Assembly (NCBI RefSeq): GCF_000233715.2
Contig: NC_021184.1
Span: forward strand, 3,186,001 to 3,250,000
Source of the DNA: Desulfoscipio gibsoniae DSM 7213
GTDB taxonomy: Bacteria; Bacillota; Desulfotomaculia; Desulfotomaculales; Desulfallaceae
Direction of reading: 5' to 3'
Length of the DNA stretch: 64,000 nt
Shown: positions 51,779-60,892 of the stretch, piece after piece
Numbering within the stretch: the stretch's first letter is position 1
Layout: every line of letters starts with the position of its first letter
Position numbers and translations under genes: made by a program
Notes under the pieces: model-generated
The model's input: the letters and a program-made list of their open reading frames with translations, nothing else
What the model was told of the DNA's origin: nothing
Databases searched by the model: none

Positions 51779-51821
51779 TACCCTTGATCATCGTTCAGAG
51801 TCATGTTGTTAAACCAATTAA
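51779..51821 (-). pseudogene. Short fragment of a DUF4179 gene
   Basis: About 38 bases match 35417-35456 with four differences, covering codons for FNNMTLSDDQGK. It is an isolated scar. Confidence 0.5.
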
Positions 51822-51855
51822 CGAAAAGTAAGACAAAAACTTGATTTTTTCACAA

Positions 51856-52266
51856 CTAGGCCAAGCAAGAGGCCGACCAGCATATAACCGCCACAAACGC
51901 GATCATCGCCGCCTCCAAAGGTGCTCCTTCTGCAATATCTCCCGCCTGTACCAAAAACCGTGCGGGCTTGTGCTCACCAAAAAAATCGGCGTAAACCTCG
52001 TTGATAGCCTCAAAATCATCCAGATTTTTAACGAAGACATCTACCTTGGCTACTGTGTCCAACCTACCACCGCCAGCTTCGACCACTAACAACAAATTAC
52101 TCAAAACGATCCTGGTAGCCTGTTTAATTTCCGTTACCATTTCATTTGTATTAGGATCAAACGGAATACTGCCGGAGGTTAGAATCATATTGCCACATTT
52201 GGTTCCATGGGAATATGGGCCAATCGCTTTTGGCAAACCCGCACTACAAATCATTTCAACGGACAT
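51856..52266 (-). CDS. ridA: RidA family enamine/imine deaminase
   Basis: ATG 52266 follows GAGG. The 136-residue protein shows the RidA pattern: GLPKAIGPYSHGTKCGNMIL, SGSIPFDPNT, and the active-site Arg in KPARFLVQAGDIAEGAPLEA. RidA hydrolyses reactive 2-aminoacrylate and related imines. It sits next to 2-oxoacid-related genes, fitting amino-acid catabolism. Confidence 0.88.
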   Translation of the reverse strand: MSVEMICSAGLPKAIGPYSHGTKCGNMILTSGSIPFDPNTNEMVTEIKQATRIVLSNLLLVVEAGGGRLDTVAKVDVFVKNLDDFEAINEVYADFFGEHKPARFLVQAGDIAEGAPLEAAMIAFVAVICWSASCLA

Positions 52267-52387
52267 AAAATTGCCTCACTTTCTTAGATTGATATAAAGT
52301 TATATAGCCATCAGTATCTTAGGAAATATGAGCTAAAGCTATTCAGCGGATGTTTGAGTCATTCTTGACTACTCTGTTGAGATCATC

Positions 52388-54476
52388 TCAAGACGGAATA
52401 TATTGGACAAGCAGAGCGTCCGCAATGGCCACCCCATCATCGGTGACGATTACCGGATTCAAATCCAGTTCCTTTATGCGGTCCTTGTGCAAGGCGGCCA
52501 TTTCGCCGATTTTAACCACCAGATCTACCAGAGCACCAATGTCGCACGGCTTGCGCCCTCGGTAACCGTTGAGCAGCGGGAATGCTTGAAGCTTTTGGAT
52601 CATCTCCTTGGCCTGCCGGAAGGTGAGTGGAGCGTTTGCCATCTGCACGTCCTTGAACAATTCCACAAATACTCCGCCCATGCCGGCCAAAACTGTCAGG
52701 CCAAACTGTGGATCGTTGTTGACACCGACGATGATCTCCACACCTTGTTTGATCATTGGCTTCAGCAGTACGCCGTCAACCTTCGCTTGTGGACACTTTT
52801 CCGCTACATTGGCCATAATCGTTTGATAAGCGTCGGCAAGTTCCTCCGGGTTTTTAATGTTCAGCTTGACTCCCCCCACATCCGACTTGTGCTGAATATC
52901 AGCTGAATTTACTTTGCAGGACAGTGGATAGCCGAGCTTATTACCCGCCCTCAACGTGTTCTCCAGCGTGTTGGTCATTTCACAGGGCGGTATAGGCACA
53001 CCGTTAATCTCCAGAAAACACAAGCTGTCATATTCCGACAGAACCCGAGAATCGTCGGGGTGCTTCTGTTCAGGCAGGCTCACCGGAAGATCCTCAATTT
53101 GTGAAAGCGCATACGTCTGAATTGCTTTTAAGCTTCGAAAGGCGTAATGGCCGGTGGCCAGCAGGGGAACACCGCTGCGCTTCAATATGAAGGCGGATTC
53201 TTGATGCCGTGTATGCTCAATGAAGTTTATCCATACAATGGGTTTGTTGTTGCCCGCCTCGCATACTATCCGTACCGCGTCCACCATGTGAGAGATTGTT
53301 GCATCAAATATTTCCGGAGTGATAGTATAGCACATCGCAATCATATCTACACCGGGATCTTTGGAAATCGCCTGCAAAGCCTTCACGAGTAGCGGCGTAT
53401 TGTAGCCGATTCCCGCAGTCATATCGAACGGGTTGTTGATAGAACCATAGTCCGGCAATAAGCCGGACAAACACTTCCGTGTCTCTGGACTGTACTCCGC
53501 CAAGGGAATTTGGAATTGATCGACTAAATCGGCGGTTACGCCGGCCTCCCCGCCAGAGACATTCATAAACACAGTTCTGTTTCCCTGTGGTAACTCGCGC
53601 AACCATGAAAATGCGGTTGCCTTGCCGCAGAGATCTTCCAAATCTTCCGCCTCAATTACCCCATACCTGTGCATCAGCATGCGAACCACTTGGTCGGAAC
53701 CCGAGAGGCTGCCGGTATGTGACGCAGCGATCTGACGGGATTTTTGGGACTTCCCGGTTTTCAAAACAATAATGGGTTTTTTCATTCGGGCGGCTTTGCG
53801 CAGGGCCTCAACCAGCTTTTCGGGTTGCGTGATGCCCTCCAAATAAGCGGCGATTACCTTTGTATCAGGGATCGTCCACCAAAAACATCAGGTAGTCCTC
53901 TACCTTGACGTTACAGCTGTTTCCGGAGGAAATTACATAGGAGAAGCCCATGGTTGGCAAGTCCAGTCCAGCTAATACGACTTGGCCGCTCTGGGAGATA
54001 AACCCGATATTCCCGGTGCGGTCGCGCTCCTCCACTAAAAAGGCAAACGAAAACACTTTGTCGATGAAGTTGGCAAAGCCCGCACAGTTGGGACCCATGA
54101 TTGCTATACCCAGTTGGTTCGCAGTTTCGATGAGTTCCCGCTCGAGCTTTTTTCCTTCTAAGCCGGTTTCGCCGTAGCCGCTGGCAAAGACGACTGCTCC
54201 GCCGCACCCTTTAGCGGCAGTTTCCTTAAGCAAGGGAATTACAGTGGATTTCGGTGTACAAATGACACACAGATCTACTGTGTCGTCTATATCGGTAACG
54301 CTTTTATAGCATTTATGCCCGAACACAGTGTCTCGCCTGGGATTCACCAAATAGACGCGATCAAGATTGTCTGAGAACTTGAAAAGGTTGCGAGTGCAGT
54401 CGCCGCCGAAGCCATCTTTTTCGCTAGCTCCGATGATGGCGATAGACTTGGGTTTGATGAGCTTGTTTAAATCCAT
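52388..54476 (-). pseudogene. ADP-forming acyl-CoA ligase, split by a +1 frameshift at CCC-TGA
   Basis: Frame 1 from ATG 54476 gives a CoA-binding domain (KSIAIIGASEKDGFGGDCTR, GPNCAGFANFIDKVFSFAFL) and ends VEDYLMFLVDDP at TGA 53865-53867. Skipping one base continues DTKVIAAYLEGITQPEKLVE through the succinyl-CoA-synthetase-like and ATP-grasp domains (KSDVGGVKLNIKNPEELADA) to 52388, about 696 residues in all, the normal length. The enzyme makes ATP from acyl-CoA. The site CCC TGA T resembles known +1 frameshift sites, so programmed shifting is possible; simple mutation or sequencing error is as likely or more. Confidence 0.8.
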
Positions 54477-54497
54477 GTGATGACCCCCGTTTCAGAC

Positions 54498-54755
54498 TTA
54501 TTTTTCTTCGGCCTGCTCATACCCAATGTTATAGCACTCCAAATTTGATGGCGTATTGTATCCTTTCTTCTCAAAGTAAGCGTTGAGTCCTTTTCCAAAG
54601 ATTTCGCGCTCAATTAATCCGGTGGCGCACATCATGGCGCCAAGCATAACAAGGTTGGCAGCACGGCTGTTGCCCAATGCGTTGGCTTTGTCGGTGGCAT
54701 CAATCGCAAACACTCTTACGTTTTTGGGAACCAACAGATAATTATTCGGCGGTTA
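54498..54755 (-). pseudogene. C-terminal fragment of a 2-oxoacid:ferredoxin oxidoreductase gamma/beta-type subunit
   Basis: The fragment reads VRVFAIDATDKANALGNSRA, ANLVMLGAMMCATGLIEREI and NLECYNIGYEQAEE, matching the C-terminus of indolepyruvate/2-oxoglutarate oxidoreductase gamma-type subunits. The N-terminal two thirds are missing and a stop lies just upstream. With RidA and the acyl-CoA ligase it marks a decayed 2-oxoacid oxidation cluster. Confidence 0.7.
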
Positions 54756-54830
54756 TATATTGTAGTTGATTTAACATAAATGGGTTTTTGCGGCAAAATC
54801 AATTATTCCAATTATGTTAAGAGGTATAAT

Positions 54831-55601
54831 ATGCCAATATCAGATAAGAAAATGGAGCCTATCCAATCTATTAGTCGTGCATTGATGGTATTGGAGGCGA
54901 TTGCTGAAAGCGGAGCACTAAGTATAAATGAATTACACAATCGACTGGGACTGAATAAACCGTCACTGTCACGAATTGCAGCTACTCTATACACTAATGG
55001 TTATTTGAACAAAGATCCTAAAACAGGAGACTATATGTTAACACTAAAAACATTTGAAATTGGCGTAAAAGCTGTAAGGAATCTGGACTATATTAATCTA
55101 ATCAAAGGCACTCTGGCGGAGCTTTCTTCTCAGTTGGGCTTAATTGCCCAATTTTCCATAGAGGATCGAAACGAGATTCTTTGCTTGGAGAGTTTTGACC
55201 ATAAGAATTCTGGTTTTTCTATTTATACGAGAGTTGGGCAACGTTCCCCGCTATATTGTACAAGTGCCGGTAAGGCGATTTTGAGCACATATTCCAATGA
55301 GGAAATACTTAAAAAATGGGATCACATGAACGTAAAGCAATTGACTGAGAATACCATTATAGATGCGCAACATTTGTTACAGGATATTGCTAAAACTCGC
55401 CAGCGCAATTATGCTCTAGACCTAGAAGAAAATGAACATGGGGTGTTTTGCATAGGAACGGTCTTATTGAACTATAATCGCAGGCCAATCGGTGCAATCA
55501 GTTTGTCAGGCAACAATTTGACAGAGACTGACCAGGAACACTATGGAAAAGTATTGCTTCAGCATACCCAACGACTATCAAATATGCTTGGATATGCCTA
55601 A
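54831..55601 (+). CDS. IclR family transcriptional regulator
   Basis: ATG 54831 (MPISDKKMEPIQSISRALMV) follows AAGAGG. The 256-residue protein has the IclR winged helix (LSINELHNRLGLNKPSLSRI) and effector domain (GQRSPLYCTSAGKAILSTYS, RNYALDLEENEHGVFCIGTV). It is divergent from the 2-oxoacid cluster and probably controlled it. Confidence 0.88.
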   Translation: MPISDKKMEPIQSISRALMVLEAIAESGALSINELHNRLGLNKPSLSRIAATLYTNGYLNKDPKTGDYMLTLKTFEIGVKAVRNLDYINLIKGTLAELSSQLGLIAQFSIEDRNEILCLESFDHKNSGFSIYTRVGQRSPLYCTSAGKAILSTYSNEEILKKWDHMNVKQLTENTIIDAQHLLQDIAKTRQRNYALDLEENEHGVFCIGTVLLNYNRRPIGAISLSGNNLTETDQEHYGKVLLQHTQRLSNMLGYA

Positions 55602-55817
55602 CAGCAAGAAGACAGAGAATCATGCCAGGACTTGTCTTTTTCCCTTCCTGCCATCAAAAGCGTGTGATTGAATTATGTAATAATATCAGCCTGGAAATTG
55701 GTATTTGTCCTGCTTGCGCGTCAATTAATACATTTAATGTCGCGCATGATTAACAGACTGGCTCCGGAATGTTTTAATGAGGGGTGCTTGGCAGAGGCCA
55801 AGGTAATTATCACGGTT

Positions 55818-55885
55818 TACAACTGTAATTGTGAAAAATCAAGCTTAATTATGTAGTTTTCCCTGTTAACTTGGGGTGAGCGGAT
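55818..55885 (-). promoter_or_regulatory. Orphan copy of the blaI promoter/operator region
   Basis: TACAACTGTA (55818-55827) is a perfect TACAnnTGTA BlaI site. The adjoining bases to 55885 (around CAAGCTTAATTATG and the following GTTAACTT-GG-TGAGCG) match 30715-30766. No blaI-like gene follows on the minus strand, so it is either a remnant or an extra BlaI target. Confidence 0.55.
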
Positions 55886-55917
55886 ATGCTATGTTGAATA
55901 ATATGACAAACATGACA

Positions 55918-55943
55918 GACGGCCGGTGTTAAACCCGGCCGTC
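55918..55943. terminator. Rho-independent terminator
   Basis: GACGGCCGG and CCGGCCGTC form a 9-bp stem followed by CGGTTTT on the plus strand. Confidence 0.7.
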
Positions 55944-56060
55944 CGGTTTTACTCGCTAATTTGAGCATGTTATAATAATACCAATGGAGGAGAAATTACA
56001 TATGAGAAAAATACTGTAACAACTGTGGATGAAATAATAAATATGGGTTATTTCCACATA

Positions 56061-57347
56061 TTAAACATTTTCCAGCGGGTTTTCAACCTTTCCCGCAAAC
56101 AGGATCAATCCGGTCCAGTCGTCACTGATGACAAAGATGAAGGGCTTGTTTAAATAAAACTCGGGAGGAACGTTATCTCTGGGCATGCCCGATCCCGCCA
56201 AGAATACCGATGTGAGGGCGGCAGCCTCGGTGCCCTCCTCGTCAACGTTGATAAAGCACTCCTGGGATATATCATTGATATATAAATTGAAACGATCCGA
56301 CCGGTCCGCAATCGCTGTAAAATCCGCGTTCTTATAATCAAAAGCGGATTCCAGGCCCATGGTTTTCAGGTGATCGGCCAGCTTGTTTTTCTGCTTGAAA
56401 TTAAATTTGGGAAATTTGATTTTTACTTTCATATTCTCTAAATTATTATTTGCTTTTTGAATTTCAGCATAACTTAAATTGCTAAAATAATTGTCGGTAT
56501 CCCCCTTGGGGAGAATGACCAGCATACCGCAACCGTAATAGTCGAACTTGCCGGCCTGAATTTGATCATCCTCATAATACTGCATCCTTTTTTCAGCGTT
56601 CATCATCTCCACCTTGGCAATATCGCCATTGTTCAAATGGAAATCTTCCTTTTGTGTTTTGGATTGATCAAAGGGGTTCTGCCACTTTCCATTAAAATAC
56701 AGAGAATTAAATGCCACCATCACCGGCGGGGGATCGAATTCAGTAATATGATTTTGGATTCTGCCGTAGGTTTTATCTTCAATCCACCGGTTCATGGCGT
56801 TAATGGTGCTGTTGTCTTTAAAGTTGACATTATATGCTTCCGTATCGTAATAGGTATTGGAAGTGTTCAAAAAATCGTCTTTTACCCGAAGATCTTCCTG
56901 TATCCACAGGGAATTGGCCAGTTCCACAACAGTGGTTTGATTTCCATTTTCCCTATACCCCGTATTGATCAGATGGTTGATGGTATGGCAGTATTTTTCA
57001 TTCAATTCCGCAGGGGAAAGCTGCTCGGGGTTGATCAGGGCATTGATTTCACAACGGGTTTTGCTGGCCGCTCCATTGTTAAGGACGGCCATTAGGGTAG
57101 CGAAACTCACGGGGGAGAAAATAGTGTTCTTGCCCTCGTTTGCCGCGGATATTTTTTGCAGGAGTTGGATTCCTGACGTATTGCATGCCGTATAAAGCTT
57201 ATCTTCATGGAATACGCTCGGTTTTTCAATTTTTTTAAGCTCCGCCTGCTTTTCAAATTGTACGGCGGTTGCCGCATTACCGCATCCGATAATAAAAAAT
57301 AGTATTACCAGCGCTATTCCCGTGAATTTTACATGAAATGGAATCAC
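56061..57347 (-). CDS. Serpin lipoprotein (inhibitory type)
   Basis: GTG 57347 follows AAAGGA at about 12 nt. A lipobox (FFIIGC) anchors the protein outside the membrane. The 428-residue sequence has serpin landmarks: NTIFSPVSFATLMAVLNNGA, VAFNSLYFNGKWQNPFD, and hinge EEGTEAAALTSV (about 370-381) followed by a reactive loop near AGSGMPR and FYLNKPFIFVISD. The small-residue hinge is that of inhibitory serpins. It lies 26 bp after the repeat-helical gene, as one operon. Target protease unknown. Confidence 0.9.
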   Translation of the reverse strand: MIPFHVKFTGIALVILFFIIGCGNAATAVQFEKQAELKKIEKPSVFHEDKLYTACNTSGIQLLQKISAANEGKNTIFSPVSFATLMAVLNNGAASKTRCEINALINPEQLSPAELNEKYCHTINHLINTGYRENGNQTTVVELANSLWIQEDLRVKDDFLNTSNTYYDTEAYNVNFKDNSTINAMNRWIEDKTYGRIQNHITEFDPPPVMVAFNSLYFNGKWQNPFDQSKTQKEDFHLNNGDIAKVEMMNAEKRMQYYEDDQIQAGKFDYYGCGMLVILPKGDTDNYFSNLSYAEIQKANNNLENMKVKIKFPKFNFKQKNKLADHLKTMGLESAFDYKNADFTAIADRSDRFNLYINDISQECFINVDEEGTEAAALTSVFLAGSGMPRDNVPPEFYLNKPFIFVISDDWTGLILFAGKVENPLENV

Positions 57348-57373
57348 TTTTAAATCAATCCTTTACACTTGAT

Positions 57374-59407
57374 TCAATGCCTGTACTCGGGCCTGTAATA
57401 TGGCGAGCGCATTTTCTCCAGCAGAGCCTCCTTTTCCAGCAGAACCTCCGCCTTTGGTATGACATCGCCTTGGGGATAGTCACTGAATATCCGGTCCAGG
57501 TAATCCCGCCGGTTGCTGAGATCGGCCAGGGCCAACAGGGCATCGTCAGCCATGGTGCTGGATGGAAACTCCTGCACAAACTTTTCGAAGGTATCGATAA
57601 TCTCTTCCTTTAATTCCTCCCGGTCAAAGGCAACAAAAGCATCTTCGCCCCAGTTATAAATGCCCAGCCGGCTCAAGCCCAGGGAAAACAAGGCCTTGGC
57701 CTTTAATTCGGAGGCTGCTGCCGGATTATTGTACACCTCTTCAAATAACCGCGCGCTGTGGCAGTAATTGATCATTTCCCGGGCAAACCCGGCCATTTCC
57801 GCCGGCCCCTTGCCGTCACCACTGTAATAAGAGTCCAAAACGTATCCCAGCCAGTTGAAATACTGGCGGTTACCGGCCCAAAGGTGATTGTAATAAATGT
57901 TTTGGTCGTGAAATATGGCGGCGGCCAGATTGTACAGGTCCGCGGGATCTTGGGACTTCTCCCGGGCTTCCTGCAAGTCCGCCAGTTTCTTGGCCTGTTC
58001 CAGCTGTTTTTCAACCGCCCCGGCAAAATCGTATTCAGCCCCCCTTATGCTTCCGGTGGATAAAAAAGGAGGCAGACTTGCGGAAACGGCACCGGATTGC
58101 AAATCAGTCAGAAATTCTTCCAGCATGAAAGCCGCCTTACGGTATTCTTCATTTCTAAGGGTTTTAACCGCCAAAGTATACCGGGACATTTGCTGAATCA
58201 CCGGCTCCGGTTCTTCGGCGGACAGTTCCGCCAGCTGGCTGCCCGTCATGCGCACATCCAGTATGTAAGTTATGCGCCCGGTCACGTGATAGCGTATGTC
58301 ACCATCGGGGAGATTCAAAGCCCTCTGCAAGGTTTGGAGAGCATCCTGCCAGCGTCCCTTTATTTCATAGCAGCGGGCCAGCCGGTAGGCCGCGTCGTCC
58401 GCGGCGGGATGTCCGGAGAACTCTTCTAAGAAGCTTTCCCAACCGGGAATTTCTCTGTCCGGATCATACTGCTGATCGCCATGCTCATAATCGGGCATCC
58501 GGGCATAGGGATCCTCCTCCTCGGCTGCTCTTGTTATGGCAAAGTAAGATTCGCCCCGCACTTTTTCGTAGGCCACCATGCCCCGGGCTAAATAACTGGC
58601 GGGATAATTTTGATAAATTTCATATAGCAACCGCCAATCCATACCGAAATGCGGAATTCTGCCTTCCCAGGCCACGCCGTTTGCCTCTACTTCTCGCACC
58701 AAACGGGATAAAGCATCCTTTTTCCCGGTGTGATAAAGCACGCCAAGGGCCGCCTGTCTCACCGCCCCGTTATCATCATTACGGGACAAGTCCTCCAGCC
58801 AGCTAATCAGTTGATCCCTTTCGGCACCCGTTAATCGCGATATGGCCCAGCGGGCTTGCAGAATAATCAGCTGCATTTTTTCCGCGGGTGTAGCCGCTTC
58901 GGCGTACAGTTCCGCCATTTTGGCCGCATTCATAGTCACAACCGCATCGTCATTATTCAAAAACTCCACCAGTTCCACCCGTTCTCCCACTACTATATAT
59001 TTCCAGTAACTTACCGGCTGTACTGCGTTGACCGTCACATCCCATTTTTTAGTCAACGTCACCTCATATTGTTCCGCACCCTTCGACACCCCCTTTGTTT
59101 CCAGAATACATCTTACATTTCCCAGCTTGCCGCCGGTTTTTACCCACATTTCCCTGGTTCCGTTCTCATTAGGAAAATCCTTGCGCATAGAGGTGACAAG
59201 GTCAATGGCCTGCTGGAGCTTGGCATCGTTCCCCATTTGTTCCGAAATCTCCGTTGCTTCACCGGCCCAAACGGCCGGGGAGCGAAATTGGAAAGCCATA
59301 TGACCATCGGCGCCCTTTATTCCGTTGGATATCATTACCGATAAAATAGTTAAGCAAACAACTGCCGATACTTTTAAAACGGTATTATATTTTCCAAATT
59401 TCATCAT
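57374..59407 (-). CDS. Secreted TPR/HEAT-like repeat protein
   Basis: ATG 59407 (MMKFGKYNTVLKVSAVVCLT) follows AGAGGT. A signal sequence precedes about 640 mostly helical residues with TPR-like units (HPAADDAAYRLARCYEIKGR, WQDALQTLQRALNLPDG, SSTMADDALLALADLSNRRD) and HEAT-like stretches (NGAVRQAALGVLYHTGKKDA). No catalytic motif seen. It is the first gene of the operon with the serpin and may act as a scaffold on the same surface. Confidence 0.7.
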   Translation of the reverse strand: MMKFGKYNTVLKVSAVVCLTILSVMISNGIKGADGHMAFQFRSPAVWAGEATEISEQMGNDAKLQQAIDLVTSMRKDFPNENGTREMWVKTGGKLGNVRCILETKGVSKGAEQYEVTLTKKWDVTVNAVQPVSYWKYIVVGERVELVEFLNNDDAVVTMNAAKMAELYAEAATPAEKMQLIILQARWAISRLTGAERDQLISWLEDLSRNDDNGAVRQAALGVLYHTGKKDALSRLVREVEANGVAWEGRIPHFGMDWRLLYEIYQNYPASYLARGMVAYEKVRGESYFAITRAAEEEDPYARMPDYEHGDQQYDPDREIPGWESFLEEFSGHPAADDAAYRLARCYEIKGRWQDALQTLQRALNLPDGDIRYHVTGRITYILDVRMTGSQLAELSAEEPEPVIQQMSRYTLAVKTLRNEEYRKAAFMLEEFLTDLQSGAVSASLPPFLSTGSIRGAEYDFAGAVEKQLEQAKKLADLQEAREKSQDPADLYNLAAAIFHDQNIYYNHLWAGNRQYFNWLGYVLDSYYSGDGKGPAEMAGFAREMINYCHSARLFEEVYNNPAAASELKAKALFSLGLSRLGIYNWGEDAFVAFDREELKEEIIDTFEKFVQEFPSSTMADDALLALADLSNRRDYLDRIFSDYPQGDVIPKAEVLLEKEALLEKMRSPYYRPEYRH

Positions 59408-59800
59408 ATCGTGTACCTCTTTTCTCAAAGGATAAGCATCCATTAAGTTATAGACGCACTTTATATTAATTTTGTTTCCTTTTTTTAAATAATTAAACTA
59501 CTTATACGGGTAAAACAGCAACCCGTATGCAAATAGAATTTACAGCTGAGCCCCCACGGACCCTATTTATTTACGTATTACCAGTGACAATGGTCTCTAC
59601 GAACATAGTTCGGTAACATATAGCACCGAAAATCGCCAGGATCATTATTACGTGTCCATGGACTGGCTGGAATACCTATTCCATACCCGGGTCAATTATA
59701 ATGACGCTGCCAACGCAAAAAAACCACCACTCCCTGTACACTCTTAAACATAGATCTTTTTATGCTTTTGGTCCAGGCCTTTAAAAAAAGAATAGATAAA
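59408..59800. other. Spacer holding a gene fragment
   Basis: Apart from the 59563-59717 fragment I see no coding frame or terminator. Confidence 0.4.
59563..59717 (+). pseudogene. Fragment of the 39056 stalk-domain gene
   Basis: 155 bp match 40050-40204 at high identity, covering codons for YIRITSDDGLYEHSS and DHYYLPMDWLEYLF (here VSMDWLEYLFHTRVNYNDAA). It sits 19 kb from the intact gene and has no start or ribosome site. Confidence 0.75.
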
Positions 59801-60505
59801 CTATCCCGTCATTATTTGTTTCATCCACCCCACCAGGTTCTGCCCGTGCATGCTCCTGATATTGTCTACCCCGGCGATACCCCGCACTTCCCCGTTTTGG
59901 ACAGCTACCACCGAATCCAGCAAGGGTTCCACCTCGGCCACTTCGTGCGTAGACATGACTACTGTCTGATCTCCCAGGTCCACATAGGAAAGCAGGGACT
60001 TAATAATGGATTCCCGCACCAGGGGGTCCAGTCCCGACAGCGGTTCATCCATTAAAACAAGGGGTGCCTTCCTGGCCAGGACCAGTAATATCTTAAGCCT
60101 GCCCCGGTTGCCCTTGGACAGGTTCTTTACCTTTTTGTCCGGCTCCAATTGCATAAAATTAAGTATCTCCCGGGCTTTACCCGCATCGAAGTCAGTAAAC
60201 ATGCCGGCATAGAAATTCATTGTCTCTGCTACGGTAAAAAAGGGATACAGGAAATCTGATTCCGATAGGTAGGCCACTTCCGAAGCAAGCATCCGATTGG
60301 CCTCTTTTCCGTTCACCGTTACACGGCCGCTGCTGGGACGAGCCAAACCGGCTGTCAGTTTTATGATAGTAGACTTACCGCTGCCGTTGGGCCCCACCAG
60401 GCCTATGATCTTGCCGCGGGGCAAGGTAAAGCTGACATTTTTTAAGGCTGTTTGCCTGAAATATTTCTTTGTAACATCATTAAAATTAATTATGTGTTCC
60501 GGCAT
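59801..60505 (-). CDS. ABC transporter ATP-binding protein (YtrB-like)
   Basis: ATG 60505 follows GAGGTG. The 234-residue protein has Walker A GPNGSGKST, signature LSKGNRGRLKILL, Walker B LVLMDEP and the switch His in STHEVAEVE. It follows the GntR gene by 23 bp and works with the membrane protein at 60893-61684. Confidence 0.88.
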   Translation of the reverse strand: MPEHIINFNDVTKKYFRQTALKNVSFTLPRGKIIGLVGPNGSGKSTIIKLTAGLARPSSGRVTVNGKEANRMLASEVAYLSESDFLYPFFTVAETMNFYAGMFTDFDAGKAREILNFMQLEPDKKVKNLSKGNRGRLKILLVLARKAPLVLMDEPLSGLDPLVRESIIKSLLSYVDLGDQTVVMSTHEVAEVEPLLDSVVAVQNGEVRGIAGVDNIRSMHGQNLVGWMKQIMTG

Positions 60506-60528
60506 TGATAATTTCACCTCTATTACAA

Positions 60529-60888
60529 TTACTCAAGGCTTTTGCAAATTCCCTCAATGATCTCAGCAGGCGTAAATCCCATTCCTTTCATGTCTTTTAT
60601 AAAACTGTTGATCTGCTCACTCATCATCTCCTCCCGTAGCTGTCTCAACCGGGCTTCATTCCCGGTAACAAAAGTGCCTAAACCCCGCCGGGTTTCGGTT
60701 ATATCCAGGCGTTCCAATTCTGTATAAACCCGCTGTACCGTATTGGGATTAACACCCACCTGCAGCGACAGTTCACGCATTGAAGGTAATTTATCTCCGG
60801 CTTTAAGCTCTCCGCGGACAACTTGATGGCACAGTCGCTGGATAATTTGCAGGTAAATCGGTTGGGTATTGTTAAAAGGCTGGTCCAT
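60529..60888 (-). CDS. GntR family regulator (YtrA-like)
   Basis: ATG 60888 lies 7 nt after GAGGTG and overlaps the preceding membrane-protein end region closely. The 119-residue protein is a winged helix (YLQIIQRLCHQVVRGELKAG, LPSMRELSLQVGVNPNTVQR, YTELERLDITETRRGLGTFV) with only a short C-terminal helix, the YtrA type that represses ABC operons affected by cell-wall antibiotics. Confidence 0.87.
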   Translation of the reverse strand: MDQPFNNTQPIYLQIIQRLCHQVVRGELKAGDKLPSMRELSLQVGVNPNTVQRVYTELERLDITETRRGLGTFVTGNEARLRQLREEMMSEQINSFIKDMKGMGFTPAEIIEGICKSLE

Positions 60889-60892
60889 AAGG

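Larger units (their letters stand above)
55602..56060. other. Spacer with operator copy, terminator and gene stump
   Basis: It contains the blaI-type promoter/operator copy and a terminator (separate entries). At 56002 a good GGAGGAG site precedes ATG for only five codons (MRKIL, TAA), which looks like the stump of a lost gene. Confidence 0.45.

Noticed and set aside
55622-55856. Small Cys-containing frames after the IclR gene
   Set aside because: A 43-codon frame with CPAC and the 55668-55856 frame have no ribosome sites and cross the blaI-type operator copy.
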